64,000 bases of DNA from NCBI GenBank assembly GCA_965247975.1, contig OZ252050.1:558001-622000 (forward strand). The letters are read 5' to 3'. Under the pieces are notes generated by a model. That model worked only from the letters and a program-made list of their open reading frames with translations, ran no database searches and had not been told where the DNA came from. This DNA is from Taishania sp965247975. Its GTDB lineage: Bacteria > Bacteroidota > Bacteroidia > Flavobacteriales_D > Crocinitomicaceae. Position 1 is the first letter of the stretch. Each line of letters begins with the position of its first letter. Positions 34,683-44,436 of this stretch are shown in pieces. The position numbers and the translations under genes were made by a program.

Positions 34683-37211
34683 TTAATGCAATACCACTTT
34701 TTTATTCATTTTACCAGAATCAGATTGTATCTGAACAAAGTAAATTCCTTTCGAAAATTCAGAAATAGAAAGCTCGAGATGGATGTTTTGCTGATTTGAC
34801 TCGTTGATTAACACTTCTTTTCCGTCGAGTGAAATTAACGAAATTGTTAGTTTCTCATTGTTTTTATTGTCCAAGACAACGTGTATGATTTCATTGGCTG
34901 GATTTGGATAAATCAATGCATTGATCTCGTCTATTTCTTGGATAGAAGCACAAGCATCTACACTAATTGTTTGTTGCGCAGTTCCATCACATCCTTCTGC
35001 CGATATAAAATTATACGTGATTGTATGCGCACCTACCCCAGCAATTGCAGGATCAAAGATTCCACCAACGCCAACTCCTGGACCTGCATAATTTCCTCCT
35101 GAAGGTGAACCTCCAGTTAAAGCAAATGCAGCATAATCAACACACGTGCCGCTCAATGCACCAAGAGTAACAACAGGTGTTTCATTCACAACAACAGGTT
35201 GAAATGCAGACGCTTCACATCCTTCAGCACTTGTAAATGTATAAGTTACTTGGAACGTTCCATTGCCAGAAATTGACGGGTCAAAGTTTGAACCTGAAAC
35301 GCCATTTCCAGAGTAAACGCCTCCAGACGGAGTTGCTATGGGAAGTGAAATTGGTTGGTCGTTTTCACATAATTCGCCCGAAAATGGAGCCATTGATAAA
35401 GTGGGAATTGAACTAACAGTTATAGTTTGTGTTGCTTCCGCTTGACAATTGTTGTTGTTCACATACGTGTAAGTAATTGTGTGCGTACCTGCTGTAGCAC
35501 TTACTGGGGAAAAAATCCCTGAGTTTACGCCAGGACCAGAATACATACCCATAGCAGGAATCCCACCAACTAATTGAAATGAAGGGTCTGTTATACAAAC
35601 ACTTGAAAATGGATTCAATGAAACGGTTGGGGCAGCATTAATTGTCACTTGAGAAATTTCTGTTACCGTCGGACAACTACCTCCCGAAACGGTATTTGTA
35701 ATTGTGTAGGTTCCTGCTGAACTGCTCGACATTGAAATTTCTCCGGTATTTGATAATGTCAAACCCGCTGGGGAGGATGTTAAGATACCCACACTTGCGC
35801 TAGGTACAAAAATCGGAGAGGCATTCAGATCATTTGTACAGTAGGCACTTTGGGGATAACTAAATCCACCAGATGGTGCGTTGGTTATAGTGATTGTTTG
35901 TTGACTCGAAGATGGGCAAGCTCCAGTTGTTGTGTAAGTGATAGTGTATGAATTATTGACACTTGTCGCCATGTCAATTTCTCCAGAAGTAGAATTCACG
36001 AATGTTAGGCCGGAAGGAAATACCGAAAAAGTTCCTCCCGCAAGGCCGATAATAGTTGGTGTCGGATTTAAATCGTTTGTACAGTATATTTGATTTGGAT
36101 AACTAAAATCAGAAGGGTCGGCTCCTGTAAAAGCACCTGATATTGTTGCCACACAGCTATTGGTTGTTTGAACTTGAAAAGAGTAATTGTCGCCATTCGC
36201 AAGACCACTGATGGCAATAGTTCCATTGTTTATACAGGTGGTATTATTGAATGAAGCTGTTGTTGGCAACAAAGATCCAGGGATTACAGAAAACAAGGAA
36301 CCGTCTAATGCCGGTCGACTGCCACTTATGGTTGTAGTTACCGTTCCAGCCAAACAATTTTGAATTTGATCCGTTGTAATTTCCGTTAAATACTGGACAG
36401 GAATTGGAGTACCCATGTGATAACATGGATTAATTGAGTTTGTGTAAGAAAAAACAGCAGGGCTTGATATAGTGTTATAATAAGTAACAGGAACAAAATA
36501 CACGATATTGTTTGTGAAGATCCCAGGATAGGCATTTATCCAATATAGATCATTATAATCAGATAAGTTTCCAAAATCAGATACTCCAATGAAGCATGGG
36601 TCCGAAGATATATCAACTCCAGCGGTAGGTGACAAACCAACCGTTGGTGGGCATGAATAAACCAAATAACCTATCCCAGGATTATATCCACTGGGATTTG
36701 GAGGTGAATTGGCCTGGGGTGGTGGAACAAAACCGCTAACTGGATTCATTTGAAACGTATCGTCATAGCATAAGATAGTTGGAATTGTTGTACTCCCCAA
36801 GCTCGTTGAATTGAACACACCAACGGAGCTTGAACAAGCTAAAGATAGACTTGATGGTGATATCCCACAAAAGACAGTACTACAAGTTTGCTGTGCTGTA
36901 AAGCTAATTGTTATGCACCACTGACTCCCATCAGCCGGTACTCCGCTCAAGATGAATGGAATTACACTCATATTTACAAATGGAGGGAATTGAACTAAGG
37001 AGAAAGAAACAGATCCATTGGTTGCAACAATGCTAATAAATCCAGCAGAAGGAGCTCCTGTATAGGTGTATGTTCCGCTTATTTGAAAGGTATTAGAATT
37101 TGAATTTGCAGATGATGCTGTAACACTTAAAATCGTGACGGAACATTGCGTCTTGGCATTGATTGAAAATAAAGACGTGAATACAACAATGTTAATAAAT
37201 CTAGCAATCAT
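34683..37211 (-). CDS. T9SS type A adhesin-like protein with PKD/Ig-like repeats
   Basis: About 842 residues from the ATG at 37211 (signal MIARFINIVVFTSLFSINA); an upstream TTG at 37220 is less likely. After an N-terminal domain with many cysteines there are five or so ~80-residue Ig/PKD-like repeats, each with a 'CxNDLNxxP' or 'VCITDPSFQLVGG' opening, 'GxYSGPGVNSGIFSP' middle and 'THTITYTY' ending. A T9SS type A domain ends the protein ('ALIYPNPANEIIHVV' ... 'GIYFVQIQSD'). Its last two repeats are almost identical, in DNA as well as protein, to those of the next gene. Probably a surface adhesin. Confidence 0.83.
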   Translation of the reverse strand: MIARFINIVVFTSLFSINAKTQCSVTILSVTASSANSNSNTFQISGTYTYTGAPSAGFISIVATNGSVSFSLVQFPPFVNMSVIPFILSGVPADGSQWCITISFTAQQTCSTVFCGISPSSLSLACSSSVGVFNSTSLGSTTIPTILCYDDTFQMNPVSGFVPPPQANSPPNPSGYNPGIGYLVYSCPPTVGLSPTAGVDISSDPCFIGVSDFGNLSDYNDLYWINAYPGIFTNNIVYFVPVTYYNTISSPAVFSYTNSINPCYHMGTPIPVQYLTEITTDQIQNCLAGTVTTTISGSRPALDGSLFSVIPGSLLPTTASFNNTTCINNGTIAISGLANGDNYSFQVQTTNSCVATISGAFTGADPSDFSYPNQIYCTNDLNPTPTIIGLAGGTFSVFPSGLTFVNSTSGEIDMATSVNNSYTITYTTTGACPSSSQQTITITNAPSGGFSYPQSAYCTNDLNASPIFVPSASVGILTSSPAGLTLSNTGEISMSSSSAGTYTITNTVSGGSCPTVTEISQVTINAAPTVSLNPFSSVCITDPSFQLVGGIPAMGMYSGPGVNSGIFSPVSATAGTHTITYTYVNNNNCQAEATQTITVSSIPTLSMAPFSGELCENDQPISLPIATPSGGVYSGNGVSGSNFDPSISGNGTFQVTYTFTSAEGCEASAFQPVVVNETPVVTLGALSGTCVDYAAFALTGGSPSGGNYAGPGVGVGGIFDPAIAGVGAHTITYNFISAEGCDGTAQQTISVDACASIQEIDEINALIYPNPANEIIHVVLDNKNNEKLTISLISLDGKEVLINESNQQNIHLELSISEFSKGIYFVQIQSDSGKMNKKVVLH
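34945..35398 (-). repeat. ~455-bp block duplicated between neighbouring adhesin genes (copy 1)
   Basis: This stretch of the 34683-37211 gene matches 37595-38050 of the next gene at nearly every base, while the flanking coding DNA on both sides has diverged. It encodes two Ig-like repeats. Confidence 0.85.
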
Positions 37212-37334
37212 AAAGTTCAATTTTTGTTAAAGCAATTTATTGATGAATTAGTTATTTCAAATATCATAAAAAAGGTTGAACATTTAATAGAATAAATTTA
37301 GACACCTTCGACCTTCGATCAGATTACTTAAAGC

Positions 37335-40043
37335 TTATTCAAACACCACTTTACGAATCACTTTTTTTGCCCCGAATTCAATTTGAACAAAATAGATGCC
37401 TGCTGCAAAGGAAGAAACATTTAGATTGGCATTTACAATTTGTCCTTGAACATCATTTCTGGCAACAACTTTTCCATCTAGATTTAAGAGCGAAATTGTA
37501 CTTAAATCACTTCCTGCAATCTGATATGAAACGTGGATTATGTCGTTAGCAGGATTCGGATATATGCTAATGCTGAATTCAGTTATTTCATCGAGAGAAG
37601 CACAAGCATCTACACTAATTGTTTGTTGCGCCGTGCCATCACATCCTTCTGCCGATATAAAATTATAAGTGATTGTATGCGTACCAACCCCAGCGATTGC
37701 AGGATCAAAAATTCCACCAACGCCTACTCCAGGTCCTGCATAATTTCCGCCTGAAGGTGAACCTCCAGTTAAAGCAAATGCAGCATAATCAACACACGTT
37801 CCGCTCAAAGCACTAAGAGTAACAACAGGTGTTTCATTCACAACAACAGGTTGAAAAGCAAATGCTTCACATCCTTCAGCACTTGTAAATGTATAAGTTA
37901 CTTGGAACGTTCCATTGCCAGAAATTGACGGGTCAAAGTTTGATCCTGAAACGCCATTTCCAGAGTAAACGCCTCCAGACGGAGTTGCTACAGGAAGTGA
38001 AATTGGTTGGTCGTTTTCACAAAATTCACCAGAAAATGGAGCCATTGATACTGTAGGAATTGAACCAACCGTAATTGATTGAGTGGCAGATGCCTCGCAA
38101 ATTCCATTAGAATAAGTATAGGTAATTGGGTGTATTCCAACTTGAGCAATGCTTGGAGAGAACATTCCAGCATTTACTCCAGTACCAGAATAAACTCCCA
38201 TGGCTGGTATTCCACCAATTAATTGAAAAGATGGGTCAGCAATACACACACTGGTTAGAGGCGCCAAGGTTACATTTGGTGTTGCGTTAATCGTAATGTT
38301 CGTTGTTTCGCTCACGCTTGGACAACTGCCGCTTGCTGCAATCGTATTGGTAATGGTATAAGTACCAGGAGTACTCGAGGATGGTGTGATTTCACCATTG
38401 GCAGTTATTGTTAAACCGGCCGTAGAAGAAAAAACGCCTCCGCTAGCTCCAACAACAAAAGAGGGTAATTGACTTGTTTCATTTGTACAATAGGCACTTT
38501 GTGAATAATTAAAACCAGCTAAGGGTGCACTTGTTATGGTGATAGATTGTTGTGTTGAACTTGGACAAACTCCTGCTATTAGATGAGTTACTGTATATGT
38601 GTTTTCGCTGCTAGCGGCCATATTTATTTCCCCAGTACTTGCGTTCGCAAAAACCAATCCCGCAGGTGAAGAAGAGAATGAACCTGCATTTGCTGCTGTT
38701 GGTGTAATATTAGCGCCACCTGAACAAAATGTGCTTCCACCGTAAGAAAAAGAACTGTTTGGTAAAGAATTGATTGTCAGAGTTTGAGTAGCTGTCGAAG
38801 GACATAAACCAGTTGTTGTATAGCTAATTGTGTAGGTTCCAGGTATTGAAGTGGCCATGTTTATCTCACCTGTTGCGGCATTGACAAAGTTCAAACCTGC
38901 TGGTGATGCTGAAAAGATCCCCGCTTGAAAAGTCGTTGGAGTTTGATTGGCTGATCCAGCGCAGTAGGAAGCACTCGAATAATTGAAATTGCTATTGCCA
39001 GCTGGATTGATAGTTACCTGCACCACATCATTGTCAGTGCATGATTCCCAAAATCCTCCAAGTGTGTAAAGAGTGACATCATAAGTGCCTGCTGCTGCAT
39101 AAGTGTAATTGGTTGAATTACTCCAAACAACTGGACTTAAATCATCTAAATCCCAAGCGTAGGTTGAATCAGCCGCTGCAACTCCAAAATAGAGATTAAA
39201 ACGCTGATAATTATACATGCGACTATTAAGAATTCCTGTTGGAGTTGTTGTGTTATTGAACTGAACAGCAGTTCCCAAGCACGCAGGACTTGATACTGCA
39301 TCCGCATTCGTTGTGATGGTGTAAGAAACAATGGGACTTATCAATGCTTCAAAATCATAAATAGATACAAAATTGACAGCATCATTGGTCAAGACTGGAA
39401 CTGAAACCCAATTGCCATTCGATTGTGGGTAGTAAGATGATCTTATCCGTGATAAATTTTCATCTTGTAATTGACCTGCTAAGCTATTGTTTACGTATAA
39501 ATCTAAACGACCATTCGCGGTGGTTGGTCTTATCACAACCGCATAGTTTCCAGTAACTACAGCAGGTGCGCTCAAAGTAATGTATCTGTAACCGGCAGTT
39601 GTGCTCGAAAGCACCAATGTTCCACTGCTAATCAATGTAGTGGGATTGTTTAAGGCATCCACATTGTAAATTGCTCCTTCAACAATGATGCTCGCTGCTC
39701 CAGCTGTATTTTTATTGCCAAAAAACTCGATTTTTGGAATGGTTATGCTTCCACCTGTATGCTGATAAGTCTGTGACATATACTCCGCGTCATCTGTCCA
39801 CAAAGTGAAAGTGAAAAATGATGCTGTGACATTGAGCAATTGTTCTTTGATCTGAGGATATCGTATCGTGTCATTGCACAAAAGCGTTTTAGGTGCATTC
39901 CCAACATCATTCGGCAATCTTGTAAGCGAACTTATTTGTTGATTACTCGCCGCTGCAATGGCACTTTTTGGGAGATTTGAGTTTTGAGAAATGGATCCGA
40001 ATGCAAAACATGCAAAAAGACCTACTAAAATTTGCTTTTTCAT
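37335..40043 (-). CDS. T9SS type A adhesin-like protein, paralogue of the preceding gene
   Basis: A 902-residue secreted protein (signal MKKQILVGLFACFAFGSIS). The N-terminal part carries a 'GAASIIVEGAIYNVDALNN' beta domain and a PKD domain ('TYAWDLDDLSPVVWSN', 'YTYAAAGTYDVTLYTLGG'). About six Ig-like repeats follow, three with the phrase 'SASPAGLNFVNAATGEINMATS' and two shared almost unchanged with its neighbour. It ends in a T9SS type A domain ('SIYPNPANDIIHVSY' ... 'GIYFVQIEFG'). Same strand as the neighbour with a 123-base gap; a tandem duplication followed by homogenisation is likely. Confidence 0.85.
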   Translation of the reverse strand: MKKQILVGLFACFAFGSISQNSNLPKSAIAAASNQQISSLTRLPNDVGNAPKTLLCNDTIRYPQIKEQLLNVTASFFTFTLWTDDAEYMSQTYQHTGGSITIPKIEFFGNKNTAGAASIIVEGAIYNVDALNNPTTLISSGTLVLSSTTAGYRYITLSAPAVVTGNYAVVIRPTTANGRLDLYVNNSLAGQLQDENLSRIRSSYYPQSNGNWVSVPVLTNDAVNFVSIYDFEALISPIVSYTITTNADAVSSPACLGTAVQFNNTTTPTGILNSRMYNYQRFNLYFGVAAADSTYAWDLDDLSPVVWSNSTNYTYAAAGTYDVTLYTLGGFWESCTDNDVVQVTINPAGNSNFNYSSASYCAGSANQTPTTFQAGIFSASPAGLNFVNAATGEINMATSIPGTYTISYTTTGLCPSTATQTLTINSLPNSSFSYGGSTFCSGGANITPTAANAGSFSSSPAGLVFANASTGEINMAASSENTYTVTHLIAGVCPSSTQQSITITSAPLAGFNYSQSAYCTNETSQLPSFVVGASGGVFSSTAGLTITANGEITPSSSTPGTYTITNTIAASGSCPSVSETTNITINATPNVTLAPLTSVCIADPSFQLIGGIPAMGVYSGTGVNAGMFSPSIAQVGIHPITYTYSNGICEASATQSITVGSIPTVSMAPFSGEFCENDQPISLPVATPSGGVYSGNGVSGSNFDPSISGNGTFQVTYTFTSAEGCEAFAFQPVVVNETPVVTLSALSGTCVDYAAFALTGGSPSGGNYAGPGVGVGGIFDPAIAGVGTHTITYNFISAEGCDGTAQQTISVDACASLDEITEFSISIYPNPANDIIHVSYQIAGSDLSTISLLNLDGKVVARNDVQGQIVNANLNVSSFAAGIYFVQIEFGAKKVIRKVVFE
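37595..38050 (-). repeat. ~455-bp block duplicated between neighbouring adhesin genes (copy 2)
   Basis: Second copy of the block at 34945-35398, in direct orientation about 2.65 kb apart. Recombination between the copies would delete or fuse the intervening sequence into one chimeric in-frame gene. Confidence 0.85.
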
Positions 40044-40132
40044 AATGTAGAAAGTTGAATTTGTTGACTTTAAATGTACTCAATTTTTTAATTGCTTCCT
40101 ACGATTTGAAAAATATCTGTAAGAAAATTGGT

Positions 40133-40140
40133 TACCTTTG
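40133..40140 (+). promoter_or_regulatory. Candidate -7 promoter box of the thioesterase gene
   Basis: TACCTTTG fits TAnnTTTG and lies 14 bases before the ATG at 40154, giving a very short leader. Confidence 0.5.
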
Positions 40141-40153
40141 CCAAAAAAATTGA

Positions 40154-40663
40154 ATGAAGTCAAGAAAAGCGTCTGAAACTCTATCGATTACAACGAAAGT
40201 AGTCTTACCGAACGATACAAACACCCTTGGAAATTTATTTGGAGGACAATTGCTCGCTTGGATGGATGTCATTGCAAGTGTTTCTGCCCACAGGCATTGT
40301 CGTAGAGTTGTAGTTACAGCATCTGTGAATAATGTTTCGTTCAAGCAACCCATTCAGCATGCTTCGATTGTGACTTTGGAAGCTAAAGTTTCGCGTTCGT
40401 TTAATTCGTCCATGGAAGTATTTGTTGATGTATTTGTGGAAGATCATGTGACTGGAAATCGAATCAAAAGCAACGAAGCCATTTACACGTTTGTTGCTGT
40501 GGATCAGAACGGTGGGCCTATTCAAGTACCAGAATTGGTGCCGGAAACGGAAGAAGAAATTGAACGTTTTGAAGGTGCCTTGCGTCGCAAAGAATTGAGT
40601 TTGATATTGGCTGGAAAAATGAAACCAAGCGAAGCCGTGAACTTAAAAAAGTTGTTTCTTTAA
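40154..40663 (+). CDS. Acyl-CoA thioesterase, hot-dog fold (YciA/BACH-like)
   Basis: A 169-residue cytosolic enzyme. The hot-dog helix motif 'NTLGNLFGGQLLAWMDVIASVSAHRHC' is diagnostic for the HotDog ACOT family, with the catalytic Asp in 'AWMD'. 'SFKQPIQHASIVTLEAKVSR' is the next conserved strand pair. It hydrolyses acyl-CoA thioesters; chain length is not predictable. The C-terminal helix is longer than in YciA and acidic. Confidence 0.9.
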   Translation: MKSRKASETLSITTKVVLPNDTNTLGNLFGGQLLAWMDVIASVSAHRHCRRVVVTASVNNVSFKQPIQHASIVTLEAKVSRSFNSSMEVFVDVFVEDHVTGNRIKSNEAIYTFVAVDQNGGPIQVPELVPETEEEIERFEGALRRKELSLILAGKMKPSEAVNLKKLFL

Positions 40664-40717
40664 TTTTTAGGTATAGTTTTTGAAAGTTGGATTATATATT
40701 TGTAAAAAAACAGAAAG

Positions 40718-41251
40718 ATGAAATATTTAGCAATTTTAGTTGTCGGATTAGTACTCGCTTCTTGTGGTAAAAAAGTAGCGTACACCAACCAATTACGTGA
40801 TGAATTTGGTTTAGAAAGTGAAAAAACAATCAAAAAAGTGCAGTTTTTCACGTCGCAAACCATCATTTTAACCAGAAGTAAAGAATCTGGAAATACAGGA
40901 ACAGCAGATGATGGTGCATTGGTTACAAGCAGCAATCGTGAGGAGGATAGAATCACTATTCCGCCTCAAACTAAAGGAATTTTTGAGAAATTTGAAGATA
41001 CAGGTGAAATTGTAGTACGTTTTGAAGCAGGTGTCGGAAACACCTTGACCTTTGGATTAAGACAACAAAGTGCTACTGGTAAATATTACTTAATTGCAAA
41101 ATGGGATACGAACAAAGGCGGTGAGCTAACGTATGGTAATCAACCTTATACGGTTCTTTCATCTGCGGGAAATGCTTATTTGATGGTGAAAATCAAGAAT
41201 TTGCAAAAAACGAAACGCAAAGATCGTGTTGTGAAAGGAATGAAAGTATAA
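40718..41251 (+). CDS. Hypothetical lipoprotein
   Basis: A 177-residue lipoprotein with lipobox 'LASC' (Cys16) after a short signal. The mature part is mostly beta, with 'VQFFTSQTIILTR', 'TKGIFEKFEDTGEIVVRFEAG' and 'TYGNQPYTVLSSAGNAYLMVKI'. No catalytic motif. A TATATTTG box at 40695-40702 fits the Bacteroidota -7 element and a terminator follows the stop, so it is transcribed alone. Confidence 0.8.
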   Translation: MKYLAILVVGLVLASCGKKVAYTNQLRDEFGLESEKTIKKVQFFTSQTIILTRSKESGNTGTADDGALVTSSNREEDRITIPPQTKGIFEKFEDTGEIVVRFEAGVGNTLTFGLRQQSATGKYYLIAKWDTNKGGELTYGNQPYTVLSSAGNAYLMVKIKNLQKTKRKDRVVKGMKV

Positions 41252-41261
41252 CTTCAAAAAT

Positions 41262-41290
41262 GTCTCCAACTAAATTGGGGACTTTTTTTT
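41262..41290 (+). terminator. Rho-independent terminator after the lipoprotein gene
   Basis: GTCTCCAA (41262-41269) pairs with TTGGGGAC (41275-41282, one G-T pair) around a 5-base loop and is followed by eight T. Confidence 0.85.
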
Positions 41291-41345
41291 GCAATTTTAA
41301 TATTCTCTTAATAAATTCCTCGATAACTTTTAATTCCTTTGTAAC

Positions 41346-43388
41346 ATGGAATATCTCAACAGGGAACTTAGTTGGCTGTCATTTAACGAACGCGTTTTGC
41401 AAGAAGCAAGCGACGAAAGAAATCCTGTTGTCGAGAGAATTCGTTTTCTTGGAATTTACTCGAATAATTTGGATGAATTTTTCCGAATTCGTGTTGCCAA
41501 CATTCGACGACTCATCGCTGTAAAAGAAAAAAGCGCTATTGGTTACGACGGAAGTTATAAGAATTTATACGCTCAAATCCGTGAAGTTGTCCTAAAGCAA
41601 CAAAAGGAATTCGATTTAGCGTATCAAAAGCTGTTGGGTGAATTGAGTAAATCCAAAATTTTTCATGTAAAGGAAGATCAGCTTTCTGCTAGCCAGATTG
41701 TGGAGTTGAAAAATTACTTCAATTTAGAATTAAAGCACTCCATCGTTCCAATTCTGTTAAACGATGCAACTCCTTTTCCGCGACTCAAGGATTCCGGTAT
41801 TTATTTGGCAATCAAAATGCACAATGAATTGAATAAAAAGGTAAAGTTTGCACTGATCAAAATTCCATCGCAAATTTCTCGCTTTTATTTGATGAATGAT
41901 AAGCAAGGACAAAAGTTCATTCTCCTTGATGACATCATACGATTAAACTTAGATGCTATCTTTTCCATTTTTACGTACGAGAAAATTGAAGCATTTACTT
42001 TTAAGTTCGGCAGAGATGCAGAATTGACAATTGACGATGATTTGTCGATTACCTTGAAAGAAAAAATTGAAAAAAGCATAAAACTTCGTAAACGTGGAAC
42101 ACCGGTTCGCTTTGTGTACGACGAAGAAATGTCTCCTGATTTATTGAGTTATTTGTTGGAACATTTGAATCTCGAGTTTGGTGTAAATACCATTGCAGGT
42201 GGAAGATACCATAACTTCAAGGATTTTATGAACTTCCCAGACTTTGGTAAATCGGAGTTTTTGTTTCATAAACTTCCACCGCTCAATCATCCCGTTTTGG
42301 AAGGACAGAAAAGTCTTATAAAATGCATCCAAAAGCAGGATGTTTTACTTCATTTTCCTTACCAGCGCTTTGATTATATCGTGGATTTATTGCGTGAAGC
42401 AGCCATCGATCCAAAGGTGACTGAAATAAAAATCAATGTTTATCGGGTAGCACAAAATTCTCAAATCTTAAACGCCTTGATCAATGCGGTGAACAACGGT
42501 AAAAAAGTAACGGTGTTCTTGGAATTAATGGCGCGCTTTGATGAGGTAAATAATTTATATTGGTCAAATCGACTCAAAGAAAATTCAGCCATCGTGTTGC
42601 ATGGTTCTGCTAAATTCAAAGTGCATTCTAAATTGATCCAAATTACACGCATGAGTGGTGATAAAAAACAACTCATTACCCATGTTGGAACAGGAAATTT
42701 TCACGAACGCAATGCAAAAGTGTATGGCGATTTAAGTTTGTTGACCGCCAATGAAGAAATCGGTAGTGAAGTAGCTAAAGTGTTCGAAATGTTGGAAACA
42801 AATGATCGAAATAAACGCTTTAAAACATTGCTCGTTTCGCCTATTAATACACGGCAACGGATCACTGAATTGATTCAAAATGAAATAAAAATTGCCAAGG
42901 CTGGAGGAAAAGGGAAAATTTGGATTAAGGTAAATAATCTAACCGACCAAGATTTGATTGATCAATTATACAAAGCCAGCAAAGCTGGGGTAAAAATAGA
43001 TATGATCGTTCGAGGAATTTGTTGTTTAGTGCCTGGAATCGCAAAGCAATCTGAAAACATAAAAGTATACAGCATTGTCGATCGTTTTCTTGAGCACGCA
43101 CGCATAATGAAGTTTTCGAATGGCAACAAACCGCTCTATTTTCTTTCAAGCGCTGACTGGATGGAGCGCAATTTGGACGAACGTATCGAAGTGGGTTGCC
43201 CAATTTTAGATACCAATCTTCAGAAGGAAATTGATACCATTTTTGAGTACCAATTGAAAGGTAACGCCAAAACTAGGATCATTGATAAGAATCTAAAAAA
43301 TGCGTATCGCAAAAACGATGCACCACTTTTTCATACCCAGATTGAGTTGTATGAGTACTATCGAAAAAAGTTGGAGGAGGCGGTTTAA
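41346..43388 (+). CDS. ppk1: Polyphosphate kinase 1
   Basis: A 680-residue enzyme that builds polyphosphate from ATP. N-terminal 'LNRELSWLSFNERVLQEA' and 'NNLDEFFRIRVA' are family signatures. The two active-site histidines are in 'KFKVHSKLIQITR' and 'FLEHARIMKFSNG', and 'HVGTGNFHERNAKVYGDLSLLT' lies between them. All four PPK domains are present and length is normal. Stands alone, convergent with the ATP-grasp gene. Confidence 0.97.
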   Translation: MEYLNRELSWLSFNERVLQEASDERNPVVERIRFLGIYSNNLDEFFRIRVANIRRLIAVKEKSAIGYDGSYKNLYAQIREVVLKQQKEFDLAYQKLLGELSKSKIFHVKEDQLSASQIVELKNYFNLELKHSIVPILLNDATPFPRLKDSGIYLAIKMHNELNKKVKFALIKIPSQISRFYLMNDKQGQKFILLDDIIRLNLDAIFSIFTYEKIEAFTFKFGRDAELTIDDDLSITLKEKIEKSIKLRKRGTPVRFVYDEEMSPDLLSYLLEHLNLEFGVNTIAGGRYHNFKDFMNFPDFGKSEFLFHKLPPLNHPVLEGQKSLIKCIQKQDVLLHFPYQRFDYIVDLLREAAIDPKVTEIKINVYRVAQNSQILNALINAVNNGKKVTVFLELMARFDEVNNLYWSNRLKENSAIVLHGSAKFKVHSKLIQITRMSGDKKQLITHVGTGNFHERNAKVYGDLSLLTANEEIGSEVAKVFEMLETNDRNKRFKTLLVSPINTRQRITELIQNEIKIAKAGGKGKIWIKVNNLTDQDLIDQLYKASKAGVKIDMIVRGICCLVPGIAKQSENIKVYSIVDRFLEHARIMKFSNGNKPLYFLSSADWMERNLDERIEVGCPILDTNLQKEIDTIFEYQLKGNAKTRIIDKNLKNAYRKNDAPLFHTQIELYEYYRKKLEEAV

Positions 43389-43404
43389 TTTGGCTTTTTG
43401 ACGA

Positions 43405-44436
43405 TCATCCTTTCTTCTTCAGCACCACAAATTTCCAATACGCTTTCACAATTTCTCTGAACGGAACGGGTTTTATGCCTGCATGCATATTGGCTTTTGA
43501 GATTTCTGCGAGCCTTTTCCAATGCCAAGCCAAATCTTTGTATGCTTTTCGTAAAGAATTTTTGGGGTCGTAGATGTGACCCGGTTCTGAACTTGCGCCA
43601 TTGAGTTCTAAAATGCGGATATTTTCTCCACAATATAAATCGTCTAAACTCTTGACTTTCAAATCAAATCTTCCATAGAAAAATCCGTCGATGGGATTGC
43701 TTATTTGATTGAAAATTCGATCTAAATCACTGTTTATTAAATGATTGAAATCGATGAATTTTGTGCCCCGACAATGATTTCCAATGGGTTCCAAAACGCG
43801 TTTTTCACCTTTTTTCAAAATGGTGTTTATTTCTTCACCCAGTTCTAAAATCATCCTTTTTAGCTGAAAACGTGCTCGTAGATTTTTTTCCATGAGTTCC
43901 TTGAGCGTCGAATGACCATCGCCAATTACAGCTAAAAACTCCTTTCCTGTAACGGATGTAATTTTTCCTTCACGTTCGTCTGGCAATCTGCTATACAAAA
44001 CACCCAATTCAATCTCAAAATCGATGAATTCTTGAAGTAAGTATTTGCCAAAAGACTGCTGATTGTAATTTTCTAATTCTTTGGCTGAATGGATCAATGT
44101 CACATCATTTCCTCGTTCGCCAACATCAGGTTTTGCAATAATCGGAAAAGTGAGATGAACGAGATTAAGCTCATTTAAAATGTCTTGAATGTCTGTTGAA
44201 ACATTGACAATGATTGCTTTTGGTAAGTATTTTGGATCGATTAATTGTAAAATTTCCGTTTTACTTTCTCCGTAAAATCCACCAAGTGCTATGCCTGGAT
44301 TTGCAGCCGTGAAGTAAGCCAACGACCTGTTTTTGATCGATAGAAAAATCCAATAAGGCAAAATAGGTAAATAGAATAACCACCAAGGCCAATATTCGAA
44401 TTTGCTGAATTTAGCAAGTGCTAGCGGAATCCTCAT
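43405..44436 (-). CDS. ATP-grasp domain protein, membrane associated
   Basis: A 343-residue protein. A short hydrophobic segment near the N-terminus (about 17-34, 'WWLFYLPILPYWIFLSI') may anchor it. The ATP-grasp fold shows 'FPIIAKPDVGERGNDVTLI', 'YLLQEFIDFEIELGVLY', and the Mg-binding 'GRFDLKVKSLDDL' with 'IRILELNGASSEP'. Relatives are often labelled D-alanine-D-alanine-ligase-like, but the substrate is unknown. It overlaps the upstream NRDE gene by 26 bases, so the two are translationally coupled. Confidence 0.82.
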   Translation of the reverse strand: MRIPLALAKFSKFEYWPWWLFYLPILPYWIFLSIKNRSLAYFTAANPGIALGGFYGESKTEILQLIDPKYLPKAIIVNVSTDIQDILNELNLVHLTFPIIAKPDVGERGNDVTLIHSAKELENYNQQSFGKYLLQEFIDFEIELGVLYSRLPDEREGKITSVTGKEFLAVIGDGHSTLKELMEKNLRARFQLKRMILELGEEINTILKKGEKRVLEPIGNHCRGTKFIDFNHLINSDLDRIFNQISNPIDGFFYGRFDLKVKSLDDLYCGENIRILELNGASSEPGHIYDPKNSLRKAYKDLAWHWKRLAEISKANMHAGIKPVPFREIVKAYWKFVVLKKKG

